Shown here piece after piece: positions 1-7,616 of a stretch of DNA of 24,892 bases; the stretch's first letter is position 1, and the number at the start of each line of letters is the position of its first letter. The DNA is from JBBRYK01 sp038237665. GTDB lineage: Bacteria; Actinomycetota; Thermoleophilia; Gaiellales; Gaiellaceae. The stretch spans positions 1 to 24,892 of the forward strand of contig JBBRYK010000037.1 of assembly GCA_038237665.1 (NCBI GenBank), written 5' to 3'. The notes below the pieces were generated by a model. It saw nothing but the letters and a program-made list of their open reading frames with translations, was not told the origin of the DNA and made no database searches. Both the position numbers and the translations under genes were made by a program.

Positions 1-2
1 CC

Positions 3-65
3 GAGCAGAACCCGCTCCAGCGGCGCGCATTCGAGCTGCTCGAGCTCAACCCCAACCGCGCGTAG
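3..65 (+). pseudogene. C-terminal tail of an unidentified CDS (possibly transposase)
   Basis: The third forward frame is open from the window edge and reads EQNPLQRRAFELLELNPNRA before TAG at 63-65. It is a helical, charged tail with good GC3 bias. I cannot assign it to a family with confidence. The short Arg-rich ending and its place directly before a beheaded cyclase gene are reminiscent of a transposase C-terminus, but that is a guess. Only about 20 residues are visible, so whether the gene is intact upstream cannot be judged. Confidence 0.3.
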
Positions 66-124
66 ACAGAACCAAACAGGCCATCAACCCGCGATCCCGC
101 TGCCGGAGCGCAATCGCCTACCTC

Positions 125-589
125 AGGGCCGAAAACTTCCGGCTAAACGCCGCCAACGACTCGCTCGCGTTGTCGGTGCGGGTGGGGGTGAACACGGCTG
201 AGGCTGTGGTCGCGCTGGATGCGCGGCCGGAGCTGGGCGAGGGGATGGTGACCGGCGATGTCGTGAACACGGCGGCACGGATCCAGGCGCAGGCCCCTGT
301 TGACGGGGTCGCGGTCGGTGAGGTCACCTACCGGGCGACCGAGCGGGTGTTCGAGTACGCGCCGCTTGACCCGATCTCGGCGAAGGGAAAAGCAGAGCCG
401 GTGACAGTCTGGCAGAGGTGGGCTCGGGGAGGGGCCGCTCGGCGGCCCCTCCTTCGGGACTTCTTCGCAAACGCGGCCGGCCGTCCTACACTCAGTCGGT
501 GCCGGAGCGGCTTGAACATCCGGCTGCGGCAGGCGTCGTCGCCAGGGGCCCCAAGGTCAGTCGCGGCGTTCTGCGGCATGGCCGATTGA
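125..589 (+). pseudogene. Truncated class III adenylate/guanylate cyclase catalytic domain
   Basis: The frame from about 137 encodes the second half of a class III nucleotidyl cyclase domain: SLALSVRVGVNTAEAVVAL, then EGMVTGDVVNTAARIQAQAP and later AKGKAEPVTVW. The catalytic Asn and Arg of the N-T-A-A-R motif are present. The first half, with the two metal-binding aspartates, is missing; upstream the frame dissolves into unrelated sequence with no credible start apart from TTG at 170. After VTVWQR the frame runs through a strong hairpin into low-complexity Arg/Ala-rich sequence and stops at 587-589, so the C-terminal part is probably not original either. In related actinobacterial proteins this domain is usually followed by AAA/TPR regions, which are absent here. 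It is most likely a dead fragment at a recombination junction. Confidence 0.7.
429..451. terminator. Perfect GC-rich hairpin (terminator-like)
   Basis: GAGGGGCCGC, a 3-base loop TCG, and GCGGCCCCTC form a perfect 10-bp stem. It sits just after the recognisable end of the cyclase domain. There is no U-tract, so it is only terminator-like. It may mark the original 3' end of the gene that used to end here. Confidence 0.5.
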
Positions 590-740
590 AGGGACTTCGA
601 TCGTACGTCAGGGGATTTCTACTCTCCGACCTTGGGTGCGGTGTGATCGTGCGACGCGTCCAAATTTCGCGTCAACTCACCCGAAGCCACCCTTGGTCCT
701 CGTGTCAACTCGCGTGGTTTTCGTATGCTCTCGCCACCGA

Positions 741-813
741 TGGGCCGGGCAGGGATCGAACCTGCGACCTTGGGATTAAAAGTCCCCTGCTCTACCAACT
801 GAGCTACCGGCCC
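741..813 (-). tRNA. tRNA-Lys (anticodon TTT)
   Basis: The reverse complement folds as a standard tRNA. The acceptor GGGCCGG pairs with CCGGCCC, the D arm contains AGCTCAGTTGGTAGAGC, the anticodon loop CTTTTAA carries TTT, and the T arm is GCAGGTTCGATCCCTGC. The discriminator base is A and CCA is not encoded. The length is 73 nt. TTT reads AAA/AAG lysine codons. The 3' end points left, towards the broken cyclase and the tail of an unknown gene, the arrangement expected next to tRNA-targeted insertions, though I found no duplicated 3' end (att site) in view. Confidence 0.97.
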
Positions 814-838
814 TCGAATCCCAGTATTGCGCGCGGCC

Positions 839-1438
839 ATGAGTAAGGCGGGGCCGAAGTGGGTACGTACGAACCGGATGATGTTGCGGCGGAGAGGGCT
901 CCTCCTGCGGTTGGCGTACCTACCTGCCCTGGTAGGGGCTGGGTTGGCTGTGGCCATTCTCGGCCACAGCAGCAATGGCGACGCTGCCGCGACCACCGCG
1001 GCAACGCCCGCGGGCAAGCGGAACACATTAGCGAGATCGGTCGGCGCCGGAGGTTCGGCCAGGCTGGCCGCGCAGACGTGCCCGACGCCGGACAGCGCCG
1101 TGTCGAAGCTGCTTCCCGTTGGGTTCCCGAAAAACTTCCCGCTCCCGCGCGGGACGGTGGTCACGGTCTCGCACGAATACCACGCAAAGGGATCCCCGAA
1201 GACATTCGTCGTGTACGGCTATGCGCCTATCTCGCTCCGCGACGCGACGCTCTTCTTCATCCGCGAGATGCCGCGGAATGGCTACGTGCTTGGCCGCGGA
1301 GACTCCGAGCCCACCGAGGCGGAGGCGCCGTTCCAAGGGCGCGGCATGCGCGGAGCGTGGAAGGCGGCGGTTAGGATCTCGTGCCCGAACCTCGTCCAGC
1401 TCCTCGTCGGCGTCTCGCCGGTTGCGAAGAGGTCGTAG
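839..1438 (+). CDS. Membrane-anchored hypothetical protein
   Basis: I do not recognise a named family. From ATG 839 the protein has 199 residues. It has a basic N-terminus (MSKAGPKWVRTNRMMLRRRG), one hydrophobic segment at about residues 21-41 ending in AGLAVAILG, and a Ser/Thr/Ala-rich linker. An extracytoplasmic domain follows with two cysteines (QTCPTPDS and RISCPN), suitable for a disulfide. The domain includes PVGFPKNFPLPRGTVV and a stretch with FIREMPRNGYVLGRGDSE, resembling small secreted domains in which a difference between two states of a molecule is measured, but no function can be assigned. No good Shine-Dalgarno precedes the start; ATG at 878 or 881 is an alternative that would trim the cytoplasmic tail. 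It stands alone between the tRNA and the propeller gene. Confidence 0.75.
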   Translation: MSKAGPKWVRTNRMMLRRRGLLLRLAYLPALVGAGLAVAILGHSSNGDAAATTAATPAGKRNTLARSVGAGGSARLAAQTCPTPDSAVSKLLPVGFPKNFPLPRGTVVTVSHEYHAKGSPKTFVVYGYAPISLRDATLFFIREMPRNGYVLGRGDSEPTEAEAPFQGRGMRGAWKAAVRISCPNLVQLLVGVSPVAKRS

Positions 1439-1447
1439 ATCACGCTC

Positions 1448-1470
1448 GCCGCAGAGCCGCAGAGCCGCAG
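1448..1470. repeat. Short tandem repeat, GCCGCAGA x 2.9
   Basis: An 8-bp unit GCCGCAGA occurs almost three times in the spacer just after the hypothetical gene ending at 1438. The 187-bp spacer 1439-1625 holds nothing else I can support apart from the ribosome binding site at its end. Confidence 0.6.
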
Positions 1471-1615
1471 CCGCTGGCCGAGTGGGCGTGGGTCTCGACT
1501 CGAGCGCACGGGAATAGCGTTTCATTTGTCACGCGCCAGGGCATTCAAACATTGCGCTCGCTCCTGAGCGGTCGACCGGGTCGTGCGGATCCCCCCGACC
1601 TCAGCGAATTCTTCT

Positions 1616-1621
1616 AGGAGG
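1616..1621 (+). promoter_or_regulatory. Ribosome binding site deciding a GTG start
   Basis: A perfect AGGAGG lies 4 nt before GTG at 1626 and fixes the start of the propeller gene. It is the strongest Shine-Dalgarno in the window. Confidence 0.85.
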
Positions 1622-1625
1622 ACAC

Positions 1626-4600
1626 GTGAATAGAACTCGTCGCTACGTCTGGCGTGCGGCGGTTGTCTTGTCGCTTCTCAGCCTCGCCCTTCTCGTGGCG
1701 AGCGCCGCTGCTTCGCCCACGCGGAACCTGGGGCCCAAGCGGACCGCGGACAGGGGCGGGATTTACTCAGCCGGCACATTTTCCTTCGGGACGCCGGTGC
1801 AAATGCCTAAACCGAACCTGAGCCAGGTTTTCTTCCAGCAGGACGCCGAGCCGGAGATCAAGACCGACAGCTTCGGCAACATCTATCAGACCGCGATCAA
1901 CGGCGTTCCCGGCGGTACCGATCTTTGGAAATCGACCGACAAAGGCGCGACTTTCGTGAACCTCGGGCAGCCTGACGGGGCGCAAGACCACTGCACGATG
2001 CTGCCTCAATGCGCTGCCGCGGGCGGTGGCGACGATTCGATCGACGTCTCGAACGGCGGCTACCTCTACGTCTCGAGCCTCTGGCTCGGTTCCGTTACCA
2101 TGTCGACCTCCACGGATGGCGGGACGGGAGGCGCCCTTCCGGGGCAAGCTTGGACCGTCAATCCCCTCGCCGCGACCATTCCCGGTGACGATCGGCAATG
2201 GATCGCCGCGTATGGCCCTCAGACCGTGTATATGAGCTACACGGACATCGTGACGGGAGCGGTCCGTGTCGAGAAGTCAGTAGACGCAGGCAAGACCTTC
2301 AGTTTGCCCGTCTCGGCCACAACCTCGCCTATGTCAGATTTGCAGGGGAATATGGCCGTGGATCAGTACAACGGAAACGTGTACGTGGTGTTCATTCCCG
2401 TCGGCGCCCACAACCAGATCTATCTGGGGAGGTCGACCAACGGCGGCTCGACGTTCACGACGATCAAGGCCTACGAGGGTCCGGCCGGCAGCGACAACGG
2501 TCAAGTCTTTCCCAGCATGGCGCTCGACCGCGTCGGCAACATCCACATCGTCTTCAGCCGCTGCAGCATCCCCGGCCACACGAACTGCCAGATTTACTTG
2601 GTCAGCTCGGCCGACCAGGGCACCACGTGGAACGACGCCGTCCGGGTGAGCGACCTCAGCGCCGCGACGGCGACAGCCGTCGAGCCGAGTGTCGCGGCCG
2701 GTGGCGACGGTGTCGTCAACGTCACCTGGTTGGGATCGCCTGCGGCCACACCGGACGTCGCGAGTAACTGGCACGTCTTCTTCGCGCAGACGTGGAACGC
2801 CCTGTCGCTGACCCCAACCTTCGCCCAGAACCAGGCGGAATCGGCAGTAATGCACGACCAGGACATCTGCTTCAACGGCCTCGGCTGCGCCGCAACCCCA
2901 AACCAGAGCCCGGGAAACCGCGACCTGCTCGAGTACTTCTCGATGACGATCGACCCCGACGGGAACGCGAACATCGCCTACACGGACACCGTCACCAATT
3001 GCAACCCCACCACGTGCATCTCCAACTCCTGGTTCACCAAGCAGACGGGCGGTCCGAGCGCCTTCGCTCCCCCACCTTCACCCGGACCGGCGACCTTCGC
3101 AGCCAACGTGCTTCTCCCGCAGAAGGGAGAGGGCGAGCCAAGCATATGGGTGGATACTCACAACTGCATCTATGTAACGGCGCCCGGAGCCCCGAGCGTC
3201 TGGAAGTCCGAGAACGGGGGTACGACCTTCTCGAACCCGGTCAATCCGGTCGCCGACGAGTCGACGCTCACCGGCGGTGACGAGGACATCATCACAGTGC
3301 CGAAAGCAGGCGGTGCCAAACCCGATCCGGTCTACTTCGCCGATCTCGGCCTGTCCACGGTCCACATCAGAAAATCGGTCGACGGGGGCGCAGCCTGGGC
3401 CAAACCCGGAGTCGGAGGGATAGCCGGAGACACAGCAGTTTCATCCGACCGTCAATGGCTCGCGGGCGACATCGTCGGCGCAGATCAGAACATCTACGAA
3501 TGGGACCACGAGCTCGTGAGCGAGGTCATGCGCGTCTCGAGTTCGACCAACGACAGCGCATGGGTGACCGTTAGCGGCATGAGCGATCCCGAGCTCACTA
3601 CGACGGTGCCGAATACGAACCCCGGCCCGATCTTCGTCAACAAGACGACGCACACCGTCTACGGCATCTTCAACGCGTCGATCCCCACGACGAACGCGAT
3701 GAATCCGCCGTTCGGCAAGCTCTTGAACGTCTGGGATGCCGTGGGGCCGGGAGCCCCGAGCGGCGGCGGCCCGGCCGGGCCGTTCACGAACCACCCGGTC
3801 TTCAAGGGCGTCGTCGACTCCCCAACCACTCCGCCGACCCCGGCCGGGGCGGTAACGCACGGCACAAACAACGCCAACATCTTCCCGGCCGGTGACATAG
3901 ACACGGCCGGAAACGTGTATGTCGCATGGAGCATGAACAATGCTCGCACGAACGAGTTCTCGATCTGGTTCGCCTCGTCCCACGATGGCGGCCAGAACTT
4001 CTACGGGCCTTTCCAAATCAGCCAGGGACCGGGAACGGCTGTGTTCCCGTGGGTTGCGGCTGGCTCCGCGAACCGGGTCGACGTGGTCTGGTACCAATCG
4101 ACCACCGTCGGAGATCCGAACACGATGCCGGGCGCAGCAGCCTGGAACGTCATGTTCGGACAATCCCAGAACGCCAGCACACGCCAGCCGGTGTTCACCG
4201 TCAGCCAAGCCAGCGACCACGTCATCCATTACGGGCCGATAAGCACTGGCGGCCTGATCGGTAGCTCCGATCGGACGCTGCTCGATTTCTTCGAGGTCGC
4301 GGTCGACCGCAGCGGGCTGGCCAACGTCGCCTACGCAGACGATCACATCACCCCGGGCTCGGCGAGGGACTACTACGCGAAGCAGGCGAGCGGTCCTCTC
4401 GCATTGAGCGCTCCGACCAATCCGACCTGCCCCGGTGGTGCGACCGCCGTCACGGTCGCTTCCTTCAACGCCCGCGGCCAACGGCACACCGTTCGGGTCG
4501 TATGGAGGACGGCCTCAGAGCTTCACACCGTCGGCTTCAACATCTGGCGGCGGGCCGGTGGGAGCGGGAGCTACACCAAGCTGAACGCCCGCTTGATCCC

Positions 4601-4754
4601 TTCGAAGAGCCTGCTGGGGATCGGCGCCAACCCCTACGAATACGTCGACCGGCTCGTACGCGCCGGGAAGACCTACTCGTACCGGCTCGAGCTCGTCGGC
4701 AGCAACGGCAAGAGCCGCTGGGCCGGCCCGGTCTCGGCTCGGGCCAAGCGCTGA
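1626..4754 (+). CDS. Secreted sialidase-like (BNR/Asp-box) beta-propeller protein
   Basis: The protein has 1042 residues. Residues 1-29 form a signal peptide (RTRRYVWR, then a Leu/Ala-rich core ending ASAAAS). At least eight Asp-box-like motifs of the S-x-D-x-G-x-x-[WF] type are spread along it: STDKGATF (about 103-110), STDGG (about 162), SVDAGKTF (about 218), STNGGSTF (about 270), SADQGTTW, SENGGTTF, SVDGGAAW and SHDGGQNF. This implies one or two sialidase-fold propellers. The last 90 or so residues (HTVRVVWRTASELHTVGFNI onward) look like a fibronectin III-type domain. Asp boxes are structural, and I do not see a convincing Arg triad or FRIP motif, so sialidase activity should not be assumed; an extracellular binding or glycan-related role is inference. 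It is monocistronic, with a strong RBS and a strong terminator hairpin after the stop. Confidence 0.85.
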   Translation: MNRTRRYVWRAAVVLSLLSLALLVASAAASPTRNLGPKRTADRGGIYSAGTFSFGTPVQMPKPNLSQVFFQQDAEPEIKTDSFGNIYQTAINGVPGGTDLWKSTDKGATFVNLGQPDGAQDHCTMLPQCAAAGGGDDSIDVSNGGYLYVSSLWLGSVTMSTSTDGGTGGALPGQAWTVNPLAATIPGDDRQWIAAYGPQTVYMSYTDIVTGAVRVEKSVDAGKTFSLPVSATTSPMSDLQGNMAVDQYNGNVYVVFIPVGAHNQIYLGRSTNGGSTFTTIKAYEGPAGSDNGQVFPSMALDRVGNIHIVFSRCSIPGHTNCQIYLVSSADQGTTWNDAVRVSDLSAATATAVEPSVAAGGDGVVNVTWLGSPAATPDVASNWHVFFAQTWNALSLTPTFAQNQAESAVMHDQDICFNGLGCAATPNQSPGNRDLLEYFSMTIDPDGNANIAYTDTVTNCNPTTCISNSWFTKQTGGPSAFAPPPSPGPATFAANVLLPQKGEGEPSIWVDTHNCIYVTAPGAPSVWKSENGGTTFSNPVNPVADESTLTGGDEDIITVPKAGGAKPDPVYFADLGLSTVHIRKSVDGGAAWAKPGVGGIAGDTAVSSDRQWLAGDIVGADQNIYEWDHELVSEVMRVSSSTNDSAWVTVSGMSDPELTTTVPNTNPGPIFVNKTTHTVYGIFNASIPTTNAMNPPFGKLLNVWDAVGPGAPSGGGPAGPFTNHPVFKGVVDSPTTPPTPAGAVTHGTNNANIFPAGDIDTAGNVYVAWSMNNARTNEFSIWFASSHDGGQNFYGPFQISQGPGTAVFPWVAAGSANRVDVVWYQSTTVGDPNTMPGAAAWNVMFGQSQNASTRQPVFTVSQASDHVIHYGPISTGGLIGSSDRTLLDFFEVAVDRSGLANVAYADDHITPGSARDYYAKQASGPLALSAPTNPTCPGGATAVTVASFNARGQRHTVRVVWRTASELHTVGFNIWRRAGGSGSYTKLNARLIPSKSLLGIGANPYEYVDRLVRAGKTYSYRLELVGSNGKSRWAGPVSARAKR

Positions 4755-4760
4755 CCAACT

Positions 4761-4794
4761 GAGGGCCGGGGCGCCGCAGGGCGCTCCGGCCCTC
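4761..4794. terminator. Bidirectional terminator hairpin
   Basis: GAGGGCCGGGGCGCC, loop GCAG, GGCGCTCCGGCCCTC form a 15-bp stem with a single G-T pair. It starts 6 nt after the propeller gene stop. On the other strand it directly follows the stop codon of the small Arg-rich ORF (4794-4796). It therefore serves both convergent genes. No long U-tract follows. Confidence 0.75.
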
Positions 4795-4949
4795 TACTTC
4801 TGGTCGCGCCGGTCCTGCCCGGCCCGGCGATCGCCGCCGGTCCGGCGGCCTTTGCCGTCCGGCGGCGCGTCGTCCCGCGTGCGGCGGTCTCTGCCCGTCC
4901 GCCGGTCGGCACCGGTGCGGCGGTCGTCAGCCTTGTTCTCGTCGCCCAT
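4794..4949 (-). CDS. Small Arg/Asp-rich repeat protein
   Basis: This is a 51-residue ORF from ATG 4949. After MGDENKAD it consists of five or so copies of a hexameric unit of the form R-R-[TA]-G-x-D (DRRTGADRRTGRDRRT, then RRTGGDRRAGQDRR). The result is highly charged, with alternating basic and acidic residues, no hydrophobic core and probably no fixed fold. Similar R-R-x-G-x-D-R-R runs occur as linkers in various bacterial proteins; I cannot assign a function, and nucleic-acid or polyphosphate binding is only a guess from charge. Two things argue that it is real. A TACAGT -10 box lies 10 nt before the ATG, and a strong hairpin follows the stop. The repeats could also be a by-product of GC-rich codon structure. 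Confidence 0.45.
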   Translation of the reverse strand: MGDENKADDRRTGADRRTGRDRRTRDDAPPDGKGRRTGGDRRAGQDRRDQK

Positions 4950-4959
4950 GTCGCGAGCG

Positions 4960-4965
4960 ACTGTA
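4960..4965 (-). promoter_or_regulatory. Candidate leaderless -10 box (TACAGT) for the small repeat ORF
   Basis: On the minus strand TACAGT is followed by 10 nt and then ATG 4949. This spacing would start the transcript at or next to the start codon. No -35 element is evident. Confidence 0.4.
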
Positions 4966-5034
4966 CTCCCTTGATCGGCGCGCGCGGCGTAGCATCGCAG
5001 CATCGCGACCTCGTTCTGGCACCCCTTTTCGAAC

Positions 5035-6255
5035 ATGTCGGTCGTCCGCAACGCGCCGCTTTCGATCGTGCGGGGCCAGGGCGCGACCGTCTGGGACGAC
5101 GCCGGGCGCGCCTACATCGACGCCACGGCGGGCCTCTGGTACTGCAACGTCGGCCACGGGCGCGCCGAGTTGGCCGAGGTGGCCGCGCGCCAGATGCGAC
5201 AGCTCGAGAGCTACCACGCGTTCGGCCCCTTTACGACGCCGCCGACCGAGGAGCTGGCCGCGCGGCTCTCCGCGGTTGCCCCCATGGCGGGGGCGACCGT
5301 TTTCTTCACCGCCGGCGGCGGCTCGGATGCGATCGACACCGCCGGCAAGCTCTCGCGCGCCTACTGGATCGCCCTCGAGCGGCCGCAGAAGCAGACGATC
5401 ATCTCGCGCAGCTTCGCCTACCACGGCGTCAATGCCTACGGGACGTCGCTCGGCGGCATCCCCGCAGTCGCGAACTCATTTGGACCGCTGGTTCCGGACG
5501 TCGCGCAGGTGCCCTGGAACGACGCCGCAGGGCTGGAGGCGACGATCGAGCGGCTCGGCCCCGATCACGTCGCCGCCTTCGTCTGCGAACCGATCGTCGG
5601 CGCGGGCGGCGTTCTGCTCCCGCCCGAGGGCTACCTCCCGCGCGTCCAGGAGATCTGCCGCGAGCACGACGTGCTCTTCATCTCCGACGAGGTGATCACC
5701 GGCTTCGGCCGGCTCGGCGAGTGGTTCGGCGGCAGCCGGTTCGGCCTCGAGCCCGACATGATCACGTGCGCGAAAGGCGTCACGTCGGGCTACGTGCCGC
5801 TCGGTGCGGTGCTCGTATCGGGCCGCGTGTCGGAGCCGTTCTGGGGCGAAGGCTCGAGGCAGTTCCTGCGGCACGGCTACACGTACTCCGGGCACTCGAC
5901 GGCCTGCGCCGTCGGCATCGCGAATCTCGACATCCTCGAGCGCGAGGGCCTCTTCGAACGCTCGAAGGCGCTCGAATCGGTGCTCGAACGCGTGCTCCGG
6001 CCGCTCGAGTCGCATCCGCTGGTCGGCGAGGTCCGGGCCGGCGTCGGGCTCCTCGGTGCCGTCGAGATCGAGGCCGACGCTCTGGCAGAGCGGCCCGACC
6101 TGCCCGATCGAGTCCTCCACGCCGGACTCGAGCGGGGCATCATCGTCCGCCCGATCAGAGGCGTCGCGATGCAGCTCTCGCCGCCCCTCGTGATCTCCGA
6201 GCAGGAGCTCGAGCGGGTCGGAGAGGCGCTCGGCGAAGCCCTGGACGCCGTCTAG
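5035..6255 (+). CDS. Class III (omega) aminotransferase, PLP-dependent
   Basis: At 406 residues this is a slightly short but complete fold-type I aminotransferase of subgroup III. Visible motifs are ATAGLWYCNVGHGRAELA near the N-terminus, TAGGGSDAIDTAGKL (usually GGSEA; here Asp replaces Glu), FAYHGVNAYGTSLGG for the phosphate region, CEPIVGAGGVLLPPEGYL, ISDEVITGFGR (Asp218, pyridine nitrogen), and CAKGVTSGYVPLG (Lys247, Schiff base). Family members transfer the terminal amino group of beta-alanine, putrescine, GABA or related amines to pyruvate or a keto acid. It converges on the aldehyde dehydrogenase remnant of a polyamine operon, so diamine catabolism is a reasonable but unproven assignment. 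No Shine-Dalgarno is evident before ATG 5035. The gene ends exactly where the agmatinase stub is cut off, so a recombination junction abuts its stop. Confidence 0.9.
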   Translation: MSVVRNAPLSIVRGQGATVWDDAGRAYIDATAGLWYCNVGHGRAELAEVAARQMRQLESYHAFGPFTTPPTEELAARLSAVAPMAGATVFFTAGGGSDAIDTAGKLSRAYWIALERPQKQTIISRSFAYHGVNAYGTSLGGIPAVANSFGPLVPDVAQVPWNDAAGLEATIERLGPDHVAAFVCEPIVGAGGVLLPPEGYLPRVQEICREHDVLFISDEVITGFGRLGEWFGGSRFGLEPDMITCAKGVTSGYVPLGAVLVSGRVSEPFWGEGSRQFLRHGYTYSGHSTACAVGIANLDILEREGLFERSKALESVLERVLRPLESHPLVGEVRAGVGLLGAVEIEADALAERPDLPDRVLHAGLERGIIVRPIRGVAMQLSPPLVISEQELERVGEALGEALDAV

Positions 6256-6320
6256 GTGAGCAGGCCCGCGTAATCCGGCTTGTGCTCGAACTCGCGCCAG
6301 CGCGCGGCCGGGTCGATCAA
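6252..6320 (-). pseudogene. speB: Agmatinase/ureohydrolase N-terminal stub
   Basis: Directly after the aldehyde dehydrogenase, a TTG at 6320 overlaps its TGA (TTGA) and opens a 22-residue frame containing DPAARWREFEHKPDYAGLLT before TAG. This resembles the N-terminus of actinobacterial agmatinases of the SpeB type (W-x-x-F-x-x-K-P-x-[YF]-A-G-L-L-T), in which about 300 more residues with the Mn-binding His/Asp motifs should follow. Here the frame is cut where the aminotransferase gene on the other strand ends. Agmatinase hydrolyses agmatine to putrescine and urea, fitting the potA and aldehyde dehydrogenase remnants beside it. The identification rests on a short match from memory of the family. 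Confidence 0.55.
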
Positions 6321-7406
6321 TCGAGCTTCGCCATCACGTGCTTGACCTGCGTGTACTCCTCGAGCGAGTAGATCGAGAGATCCTTGCCGTAGCCCGACTG
6401 CTTGTAGCCGCCGTGGGGCATCTCGGAGACCAGCGGGATGTGGTCGTTGATCCAGACCGTCCCGAACTCGAGCGCGCGCGCGGCGCGCAGTGCACGCCCG
6501 ATGTCGCGCGTCCACACCGAGGCCGCGAGCCCGTAGTCCACGCCGTTCGCCCACTCGATCCCCTCCTCGTCGGAGGAGAAGCGCTGCACGGTGACGACAG
6601 GGCCGAAAACCTCCCGCTGGACGATCTCGTCGTTCTGCCCCACCTCTGCGACGACTGTCGGCTGCACGAAGAAGCCGCGCGAGCCGTTCGAGCCGCCACC
6701 GCCACCGGTGAGCACATTGGCGCCCTGCGCCCGCTCCAGGAAGCCGAAGACCCGATCCTGCTGCGCCTTCGAGATGACGGGCCCCATGTCGATGTCCTCG
6801 CTCTCGGCCGGGTTGCCGACCTTCAACGACTCGACCGCTGGCACCAGCTCGTCGAGCAGCCTGTCGTAGACCGCGGGCCCCGCCAGGACGCGCGACGCCG
6901 CGGTGCAGTCCTGACCGGAGTTCCAGTAGCCGCCGATCTTGATCCCCTCCGCAACTGCCGCGGGGTCGGCGTCGTCAAACACGAGCACCGGCGCCTTGCC
7001 GCCGAGCTCGAGATGGACCCGCTTCAGCGAGTCCGCAGCCGCGCGCGCTACGTCCTTGCCGGTGGCCACGTCGCCCGTCAGCGAGACCATCCACACGTCC
7101 GGGTGGCGAACGATCCCCGCACCGACAGGCTCCCCGTCGCCGGTGATCACGTTCAGCACCCCTGCCGGAAAGATGTCGGCCGCGTACTCGCCCAGCTTCA
7201 GCGTCGAAAAAGAACCGGAGGTTGTCGACGCAGACAGGAAGCTCGTCGCGGGCCGCCGGACGGGGCTTGCCGACGTTCTGCGACTCGAGCACGGCCAGCT
7301 CCTCCGCATGCTCGTCCAGCGCATCGGCCAGCTTCAGCAGCAGCTCCGAGCGCTCCTGCGGTGTCGTGTCGAGCCACTCGCTCAGCGTGCCCTTCGCCGC
7401 AGCCAC
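6317..7406 (-). pseudogene. Aldehyde dehydrogenase (aminobutyraldehyde/betaine aldehyde type) with N-terminal and internal deletions
   Basis: Two frames are needed. At 7406-7206 one frame gives the family's N-terminal helices (KGTLSEWLDTTPQERSELLL, LADALDEHAEELAVLESQNV-GKP, then VDNLRFF). From about 7201 another frame continues with TLKLGEYAADIFPAGVLNVI and the catalytic domain, with LELGGK (general base Glu), YWNSGQDCTAASRV (nucleophile Cys) and EVFGPVVTVQRF, to TGA at 6317. The stretch between, normally 70-90 residues with the PWNYP and KPSE cofactor-binding motifs, is absent, and the reading frame changes at the scar. The first 40 or so residues are also missing, replaced in frame by an ABC ATPase N-terminus. 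The intact enzyme would oxidise aminoaldehydes such as 4-aminobutanal to GABA. This copy cannot bind NAD and is dead, unless the gap is an assembly error. Confidence 0.85.
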
Positions 7407-7577
7407 GGTGAAGAACTCGCCGGCTGCGACCTCCAGGTCGACACCGTCCACCGCGACGACATCCCCGTAACGCTTCCGGAGAGCGACGAGACGGACGTCG
7501 ACGTCTCCCGCGGCGGCCTCGGACACCTCCGGTCGCTCCAGTTCTTGCACCGCCACGCGGGAAGCATCCCAGAGCAA
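7407..7577 (-). pseudogene. potA: N-terminal stub of a polyamine-type ABC transporter ATPase
   Basis: The frame opens at TTG 7577 or, more likely, GTG 7556. It reads DVRLVALRKRYGDVVAVDGV and then DLEVAAGEFFT, the standard start of PotA/FbpC-type ATPases, where LLGPSGSGKTT (Walker A) should follow. Instead the sequence passes in frame at about 7407 into VAAAKGTLSEW of an aldehyde dehydrogenase. Everything from Walker A onward is gone. PotA energises spermidine/putrescine uptake, and its position upstream of an aminoaldehyde dehydrogenase and an agmatinase stub points to a former polyamine uptake and catabolism operon. PotA versus another importer of the same subfamily cannot be settled from 50 residues. 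Confidence 0.75.
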
Positions 7578-7602
7578 CCGACCCGGCGGCGAGTGGAGGC
7601 GT

Positions 7603-7608
7603 TAACCT
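7603..7608 (+). promoter_or_regulatory. Candidate leaderless -10 box (TAACCT) for the 3D-domain gene
   Basis: TAACCT ends 8 nt before ATG 7617, and no Shine-Dalgarno is properly spaced (GGAGG is 17 nt away). A -35 element is not apparent. Confidence 0.4.
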
Positions 7609-7616
7609 CCCGCGCG

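Noticed and set aside
671..711. Two copies of GTCAACTC 33 nt apart near the tRNA
   Set aside because: On the minus strand they give TTGAC, but no matching -10 follows and they lie downstream of the tRNA; probably chance.
3441..4487. 348-residue minus-strand open frame inside the propeller gene
   Set aside because: No motif, heavy in Arg/Val/Asp, and antisense to a gene with signal peptide and Asp boxes.
4971..6371. Long open frame overlapping the aminotransferase in another frame
   Set aside because: It is Arg-rich, without family motifs, and explained by GC-rich codon use of the real gene in the neighbouring frame.
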